From assembly GCA_937867175.1 (NCBI GenBank), contig CALMKG010000553.1:1-55293 (forward strand): a stretch of DNA of 55,293 nt. Reading direction: 5' to 3'. Positions 50,328 through 55,293 of the stretch are shown piece by piece. Made by a program: the position numbers and the translations under genes. The notes below the pieces were generated by a model. That model was given only the letters and a program-made list of their open reading frames with translations. It made no database searches and was not told where the DNA came from. The DNA is from an uncultured Propionibacterium sp. GTDB taxonomy: Bacteria > Actinomycetota > Actinomycetes > Propionibacteriales > Propionibacteriaceae. The first letter of the stretch is position 1; every line of letters starts with the position of its first letter.

Positions 50328-51227
50328 ATGAACAACTCGGCACAAATGCAGTCCCGGACTTCGCGGTGGAATCCGCGGCTGCCCGTCTCCTTGTCCGATG
50401 CACAGGACCTCGCCACCGCTTCCACGATGCTCGCCTCCCGCAACATCCCCGTCTTCCCCTGCACGCCCGGCGGCAAGCAGCCGCTGACCACCCACGGTTT
50501 CCACGACGCCAGCACCGACCTCGCGACGGTGAGCAGCTGGTGGCAACGCTGGCCCGACGCCAACATTGGGATGCCGACGGGGGCGGCGTCAGGGGTCGAC
50601 GTCGTCGACATCGACGTCCACGTCGGCGGCAAAGGCTTCGCCGCATTCGAGCGGGCACGGTCGGCCGGGCTCGCGGATGGGTGGGCGTGGCTGGTCCGAA
50701 CGCCATCGGGCGGCGTCCACGCCTACTACCTCCGTGGCCTTGTCGACGAGCAGCGGTCCTGGCAGGTGCCCGGTCAGCACGTCGACTTCCGGGGAGACGG
50801 CGGCTACATCATTGCTCCGCCGTCGCGGGTCGACGGTCGGCCGTACGAGCTGATCACCGTCGCCCAACACAGGGCCACCCCCGTTGATGCCGCTGCTCTC
50901 CGCTCGTTCCTCGAACCGCCGCGGCCGAATCGACCGCCGACCTCGATGCCCGCGATCGGGTCTCGCCCCGACAAGCTGGCTGACTGGGTTGCTTCACGAC
51001 CCGAAGGGGCACGCAACCATGGGCTGTTCTGGGCGGCCTGCCGGATGGTCGAGGAGGGGCACCCCTTCGACTCGACCGCCAACCTCCTCGGCGACTCAGC
51101 TCGCTCGGCCGGGCTCTCCGACCAGGAGGCCATGACGACGATCCGATCGGCGTACCGGATCGCTTCGCGTCTGGGGACGGCCGACATCGTCCGCCCTACG
51201 AACGCGGCTGAGGCGGTGTCGCTATGA
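50328..51227 (+). CDS. PrimPol (bifunctional DNA primase/polymerase) replication protein
   Basis: 299 aa from ATG 50328. VFPCTPGGKQPLTTHGFHDA, then WWQRWPDANIGMPTGAASG, VVDIDVH (catalytic Asp pair, about 91-95), RTPSGGVHAYYL and VDFRGDGGYIIAPPS are the standard AEP primase-polymerase motifs. There is no helicase domain. Such proteins start replication of actinobacterial integrative elements and plasmids. The promoter region contains the paired 11-bp motif. It overlaps the next gene by four bases. Confidence 0.88.
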   Translation: MNNSAQMQSRTSRWNPRLPVSLSDAQDLATASTMLASRNIPVFPCTPGGKQPLTTHGFHDASTDLATVSSWWQRWPDANIGMPTGAASGVDVVDIDVHVGGKGFAAFERARSAGLADGWAWLVRTPSGGVHAYYLRGLVDEQRSWQVPGQHVDFRGDGGYIIAPPSRVDGRPYELITVAQHRATPVDAAALRSFLEPPRPNRPPTSMPAIGSRPDKLADWVASRPEGARNHGLFWAACRMVEEGHPFDSTANLLGDSARSAGLSDQEAMTTIRSAYRIASRLGTADIVRPTNAAEAVSL

Positions 51228-51595
51228 ACAACAACGACCACTACGAGCGGCGCGAGGACCGGGTCATGCCCGAGCAGGCGATACCCCAGCCGCAGACCGA
51301 CGACACCGTCAACGCACTCGTGTTGCACCGGGACCCGTCCGTTCCGGTCGCCAAGCCGGTGGCCGCGCGACCAGCTCAGCGCGGGATCGCCTGGGTGCGT
51401 CCCAGCGAACTGCCGACGCTCGTCGGCTCGAGATGGACCAACCGTGGCATCGACCTCCAGTCCGAGTTGGTTCGTCGCTCGCGGCGTGCGCCGGTCAAGG
51501 CAGCGAAAGCCGGGCGACGGATCAGCCGAACCGCCATCGCCCGTCCAGGGCCGGTGACCCCGTCGGTGACCTCGACCGAGGAGCTGGGGCTATGA
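51224..51595 (+). CDS. Basic unstructured protein of the replication operon
   Basis: 123 aa. Mostly disordered; the C-terminal half is Arg/Lys-rich (SRWTNRGIDLQSELVRRSRR), so nucleic-acid binding is plausible. It is coupled to both neighbours by overlapping start/stop codons. Conserved position in this backbone is likely, but no family name can be given. Confidence 0.6.
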   Translation: MNNNDHYERREDRVMPEQAIPQPQTDDTVNALVLHRDPSVPVAKPVAARPAQRGIAWVRPSELPTLVGSRWTNRGIDLQSELVRRSRRAPVKAAKAGRRISRTAIARPGPVTPSVTSTEELGL

Positions 51596-52518
51596 GCAGC
51601 GCACTCGACGAAGCGCCCCTGGACTTCACCACCACCGAGGGACTCCGGCTCATGCTGGTCCGGCTGCGCTACCGCTCGGACGGCTGGAGCCACGATCCGG
51701 AGGCGTCGGACCTCATGAGCTACGCGATGGAGAAGTACGGCGCCCTCGCCCGCAAGTACGGGTACGAACCCGTCGAAGCCGCCATCGCGGCGTTCGAAGC
51801 CATGCACACCCGAGCAGTGCGTGTCGCAGAGGATCCGTGGGCCGTCGTGACGCGAGCGGTCGAGCTCACCCTCGTCTACGACCAACGGGCCGACGGTCTT
51901 CTGTGCTCGAACCATCAAGCACGACGCGAAGCCGCCATTGAACGCCACGACGCCGAGCGGTTCAGCGACCGTGAGGCCGAGCTCGCCGACTTCCACCCAG
52001 CCTTCGCCGTCCCCGCACCGCAGGACCTCATCGACTTCGACCCGATCGCAGCACCCCAGAACGACGAGACCGAAGACGACGAGAAAGATTCCAGCGACCT
52101 GGAAGGTGAGGACGCCGAGGACGAGCCCACGAACGCCTGGTTCGCGGTGGACGACGCGGTTGACGTCTTCGTCGCCCTCCGATGGCCAGAGGACGTGGCA
52201 CGAAACGCCATCGAGTACATCTGCACGAAGCTGATGCGCTCAGGCAACCGAAAGACCGCCTTCGAGGCCCTCCGTCGGGACCGGCACGCCCACGCGCTCC
52301 TCGACGTCGGCCAGCGAGCCTGGTTGATGTTCCTCCGAGTGATCCTCGGCAACCAGCACCCCGACCGGCGACACACCTCGGCGGGTCGAGGGATGCTGCT
52401 GCGACTCGTCATCGGGGACACGCCCGAAGACCTCCTCGCCGACAAGGCACTCGTCGCCGAGATCGCCAGTATCCGCCAGCCGGTCCGCGTCCGGACCGCG
52501 GGAGGTCGGCGTGTCTGA
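51592..52518 (+). CDS. Protein of unknown function, replication operon
   Basis: 308 aa from ATG 51592. The N-terminal half is helical (GLRLMLVRLRYRSDGWSHDP, and YGALARKYGYEPVEAAIAAF). A very acidic spacer follows (about 160-190), then a second helical part (WPEDVARNAIEYICTKLMRS). Two-domain helical proteins of this size accompany PrimPol and ParB in actinobacterial elements. Not recognised further. Confidence 0.6.
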   Translation: MSSALDEAPLDFTTTEGLRLMLVRLRYRSDGWSHDPEASDLMSYAMEKYGALARKYGYEPVEAAIAAFEAMHTRAVRVAEDPWAVVTRAVELTLVYDQRADGLLCSNHQARREAAIERHDAERFSDREAELADFHPAFAVPAPQDLIDFDPIAAPQNDETEDDEKDSSDLEGEDAEDEPTNAWFAVDDAVDVFVALRWPEDVARNAIEYICTKLMRSGNRKTAFEALRRDRHAHALLDVGQRAWLMFLRVILGNQHPDRRHTSAGRGMLLRLVIGDTPEDLLADKALVAEIASIRQPVRVRTAGGRRV

Positions 52519-53503
52519 GCACGACGGTCACATCGAACTGGAACGCCGGGTCGATTCGATCTCCGTCGGGGTCCGGCACCGCCAACACCCCGAGGACGGC
52601 ATCGAGCCACTGATGATGTCCATCCAGAAGCTGGGGCTGTTGCAGCCGGTGACCATCACCCCGGACGGCGTCCTGGTGTGTGGCGCTCGCCGGCTCGAAG
52701 CGGTGAAGCGGTTGGGCTGGCGCACCTTGAAGGTATGGGTACGGTCCGGGATCTCTGACGATCTGAACCGACTGCTCGCGCAGCAGGACGAGAACGAGCA
52801 GCGCAAGCCGCTCAACCAGTTGGAGCAGGCTGCCCTGTTCCGGGAGCTCCGGAGGCTGATTGCCGAGGATGCTGCCCGCCGTCAGAAGGAATCGCAGTTC
52901 GGAGAGGGCGGAAAACCGAGAGAAGTTAGCGGTCCCGGCTCCGGGCCGGGACCGCTGCCAGGGCACGGAGACACTCGCCACCAGGCCGCTGTGGCGGTGA
53001 CCGGCAAGGCGTCGTACCACCACCTCGAACGGATCTCGGCAATCGAGCGCGTTGCCGCCGACCGAAGCCTCCCCGAGACCCTTCGCAAGATCGCCGAGGC
53101 GGAGTTGGACGACATAGCGGAGGGTGGCGATGTCAGGCCGGCGTATGAGCGGGTGATGGCGGCGAAGGAACTGATCGCGGTGGACGACACCGCCATGCCG
53201 ACCGGGTCGATCACCCCCGAAGAGATCGAGACCCTCACGAACGAAGCGACCGGGATCGTCAATCAGCGAAGCAAGCGTCGCGGCGCGAAGGGCAGGAGGA
53301 ATCCCGGCACCTCGCACCGAAGCCTTCGTGCCTTCGTGCTGACGTGGGGCGATCTCGACGGCTGGTCTCGCTACTACAACCCGGCTGAGATCGCGGCCGA
53401 GCTCAAGAACGACGACTGGGACATGTTCGAGCGGGTGCTCGCAGAGACCATCGCCTTCGCCGACGAGGTCCGGGCGTTGCGAGCGGCCACCATCTCCGCG
53501 TAG
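52511..53503 (+). CDS. ParB-like partition/regulatory protein
   Basis: 330 aa from GTG 52511. The N-terminal ParB nuclease-like domain has ISVGVRHRQHPEDGIEPLMM, GVLVCGARRLEAVKRLGW (GxRRxxA motif) and the ENEQRKPLNQLEQA helix. The C-terminal part is basic then acidic and unlike classical ParB. No ParA gene is adjacent. It is a good candidate to bind the 11-bp backbone motif; that link is inference. Confidence 0.8.
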   Translation: MSEHDGHIELERRVDSISVGVRHRQHPEDGIEPLMMSIQKLGLLQPVTITPDGVLVCGARRLEAVKRLGWRTLKVWVRSGISDDLNRLLAQQDENEQRKPLNQLEQAALFRELRRLIAEDAARRQKESQFGEGGKPREVSGPGSGPGPLPGHGDTRHQAAVAVTGKASYHHLERISAIERVAADRSLPETLRKIAEAELDDIAEGGDVRPAYERVMAAKELIAVDDTAMPTGSITPEEIETLTNEATGIVNQRSKRRGAKGRRNPGTSHRSLRAFVLTWGDLDGWSRYYNPAEIAAELKNDDWDMFERVLAETIAFADEVRALRAATISA

Positions 53504-53558
53504 CGGAGCATCCGGCACACCTGCCTGCTACCCGTGACCGAAGCTTCCGAGGTGCAGC

Positions 53559-54239
53559 ATGCTCTACCCGACCATTTCAGACGACCTCCGTCGACGCCGC
53601 CTCATCGTCATCGGCGTCGTGATCGCTGTGTTGGCGATCGCCTTCATTGCGTACGCCGTTCTGGTTCACCGTTCGCACTCCTCGACCGGGAGCTCGCCCA
53701 GCGCCACGAACGGAACCGTCGAGTTACCACCGATCGACACGCAGCCTGCGCTCACCGAACTCCGGTCGCTGCCGCCGACAACGGACCCCGAGACCTTTGC
53801 CCGCCAAGTCGCCGAGGCGCTGTTCTGGTGGGATACCGCCACGGTCGTTAAGCGCACCGATCACATCGAGCAGTTGGTCGCGGTCGCCGATCCGACCGGT
53901 GAGTCCACGCCCGGGCTCGTGTCGGACCTCGACAACTACTTGCCCACGGAGGATGCCTGGATCGAGCTCGCGAAGTACGAGACACGCCAGTGGATCGTCA
54001 TCGACTCGGTAACCACGCCGACGAAGTGGTCCGATGCGCAAGACCAGGCCGGCGACGAGCTGCTGCCGGGCACGGCCGCCTTGACGATTCATGGCACGCG
54101 CCACCGCGCAGGCGTCTGGGAGGGCGACCCAGTCGCGTCCGAGCACGACGTGGCCTTCACCCTCTTCCTCGTGTGCGGGCCGTCGTATCCCGAGTGCCAC
54201 CTGCTGCGGTTGTCGATGCTCGACAATCCTCTGGAGTGA
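53559..54239 (+). CDS. Single-pass membrane protein, transfer apparatus
   Basis: 226 aa. A short cytoplasmic start, one helix (about residues 14-36) and an extracellular domain with TFARQVAEALFWWDTATVVK and PTEDAWIELAKYETRQWIVI. The layout fits the VirB8/TcpC-like or NTF2-like conjugation proteins of Gram-positive systems. It directly precedes the wall peptidase gene by 3 bases. Confidence 0.6.
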   Translation: MLYPTISDDLRRRRLIVIGVVIAVLAIAFIAYAVLVHRSHSSTGSSPSATNGTVELPPIDTQPALTELRSLPPTTDPETFARQVAEALFWWDTATVVKRTDHIEQLVAVADPTGESTPGLVSDLDNYLPTEDAWIELAKYETRQWIVIDSVTTPTKWSDAQDQAGDELLPGTAALTIHGTRHRAGVWEGDPVASEHDVAFTLFLVCGPSYPECHLLRLSMLDNPLE

Positions 54240-54242
54240 GCG

Positions 54243-55293
54243 ATGGCCAAGGCGATCGCTGCCGGGGTGGTTGCACTTCTCTTGGCACCCGCGAGCATCC
54301 TGCTCGGTCTCGGGTCGCTGCTCGGTCCCGCGGCACAGGCGCAGTGCCTCCCCAGCACTTCCTCGGTCTCGACCGCAGCCAACTCGGTGGTTCCGGAGAC
54401 GTCGCATGTCGTCTTCCCGCTCCCAGCCGGAACCTGGGTGCGGACCAGTGGCTTCGGCATTCGCGTGCACCCGATCACGGGCGAGCGCAAGCTGCACACC
54501 GGCGTCGACTTCGCCGCTCCCGGCGGGACGCACATCCTCGCTGCCGCAGATGGCCGCGTAGCGTTCGCCGGCCCGGCCACGGGCTACGGCCACCTCATTC
54601 TGATCGAGCACACCGTCGGCGGTCAGCAGGTCGCCACTGGCTACGCGCACATGTATGCCAACGACATCCACGTCGTGGCTGGCGACTCAGTCACGGCCGG
54701 GCAGTACCTCGCCGACGTCGGCAGCGACGGGTACTCCACCGGCTCACACCTCCACTTCGAGGTACGGCCGGGCGGGGCAGACGGCGCCCCGATCGACCCA
54801 GAGCCTTGGCTCGCCTCGAACGGTGCCGCAAACGTCGAGGGCGGCGCCGCTGGAAGCGAGGCGGGATGCGGCACCGGCGGCGGTCCGGCCTCCCCGTACA
54901 GCGGGGAGCGCCCGGACAACCTCGTCGGCGACCCGACGTCGGAGGGCCAGATCACCGAGCGGACCGCCCACGCACTCGCCGAGGTTCAGAAGAACTTCCC
55001 CGGCACCCACTGGTCCTGCTGGTCCGAGCGTCCAGGAACGAAGTCGGAGCACCCGCTCGGCCGCGCCTGTGACGGCACCTTCGGCAACTCCATCGGCACC
55101 GCCGCGACCGGCCTGGCGCTCGACCGCGGGTGGAAGGTCACCAACTGGCTCAAGTCGAGCGCCGAGACGCTCGGCGTCGAGTACCTCATCTGGCAGGGAC
55201 GCATCTGGTCCGTCGCGCGAGACTCCGAGGGATGGCGTCCGTACGACGGCGGAGGGATGCACGACCCCAACGGCGTGACCGGCGGCCACTACG
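54243..55293 (+). CDS. M23 peptidase, conjugative cell-wall hydrolase, 3' end outside window
   Basis: At least 350 codons, running off the right edge. A signal peptide or membrane anchor (AAGVVALLLAPASILLGLGS) is followed by an M23 metallopeptidase domain: SGFGIRVHPITGERKLHTGV, H-x-x-x-D (H85, in HTGVDF) and H-L-H (about 169, in HLHFEVRPGG). This cuts peptidoglycan cross-links. A second domain without a name follows (WSCWSERPGTKSEHPLGRAC), similar to the ARB-07466-like C-terminal region seen in actinobacterial conjugation genes. It should open the wall for the transfer channel. Confidence 0.88.
   Translation, partial: MAKAIAAGVVALLLAPASILLGLGSLLGPAAQAQCLPSTSSVSTAANSVVPETSHVVFPLPAGTWVRTSGFGIRVHPITGERKLHTGVDFAAPGGTHILAAADGRVAFAGPATGYGHLILIEHTVGGQQVATGYAHMYANDIHVVAGDSVTAGQYLADVGSDGYSTGSHLHFEVRPGGADGAPIDPEPWLASNGAANVEGGAAGSEAGCGTGGGPASPYSGERPDNLVGDPTSEGQITERTAHALAEVQKNFPGTHWSCWSERPGTKSEHPLGRACDGTFGNSIGTAATGLALDRGWKVTNWLKSSAETLGVEYLIWQGRIWSVARDSEGWRPYDGGGMHDPNGVTGGHY

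Overview
The base composition (very GC-rich), GTG starts, and gene families such as DUF4192, DUF2510, BTAD regulators and TadE-type pseudopilins point to a high-GC actinobacterium, most likely Nocardioides or a relative in the Propionibacteriales. That genus guess is an inference. The window reads as the left two thirds of an integrative conjugative element. A 34-bp fragment of the 3' end of an initiator-type tRNA-Met lies at the left edge in the orientation expected for an attachment site, and a conjugation/mobility backbone fills the right third. No complete integrase gene is visible.

Left end, 1-8.2 kb: a graveyard and small-gene zone. It holds the att site, a membrane protein of superinfection-immunity type, a tyrosine recombinase that lost its catalytic core, a frameshifted 3' fragment of nrdR, two small ORFs, two helix-turn-helix regulators with palindromic operators, a complete IS3-family element that inserted into the last codons of an ung gene, an Imm35/YrhB-like gene, and a second integrase tail.

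Cargo, 8.2-35.1 kb: a defence island. In order it has a HEPN/coiled-coil protein with a freshly duplicated C-terminal domain; a SIR2 / ADP-ribosylglycohydrolase / nuclease-like cassette; a three-gene operon of unknown function; a GmrSD-type (DUF262-DUF1524) restriction enzyme; a DUF4192 gene; and, at the centre, a tightly packed 14-kb operon on the minus strand. That operon encodes an SNF2 helicase-DUF3883 protein, a DUF1643-like protein, a DUF1156 DNA methylase, a HEPN-DUF499 ATPase, a DEAH helicase with a nuclease-like C-terminus, and a zinc-finger NERD protein. A divergent gene encodes a DUF7662-DUF6884-GIY-YIG fusion. The helicase/methylase/ATPase core matches what has been called an Hma-type system, related in logic to DISARM, but here it carries extra nucleases and accessory genes.

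Backbone, 35.0-55.3 kb: a small membrane protein and a MobF (TrwC/TraI) relaxase on the minus strand. On the plus strand follow a lipoprotein, a secreted protein, a complete Tad-pilus-like operon (SAF/CpaB, TadZ, TadA, TadB, TadC, Flp-like pilin, two TadE-like, one TadG-like), a membrane LysM-BTAD regulator, a PrimPol replication protein, a ParB-like protein, and a cell-wall M23 peptidase cut by the window edge. An 11-bp motif (CTCGCCCGTGG) is strongly enriched in this backbone, including two pairs with the same 12-bp gap; it is probably a binding site of an element-encoded protein.
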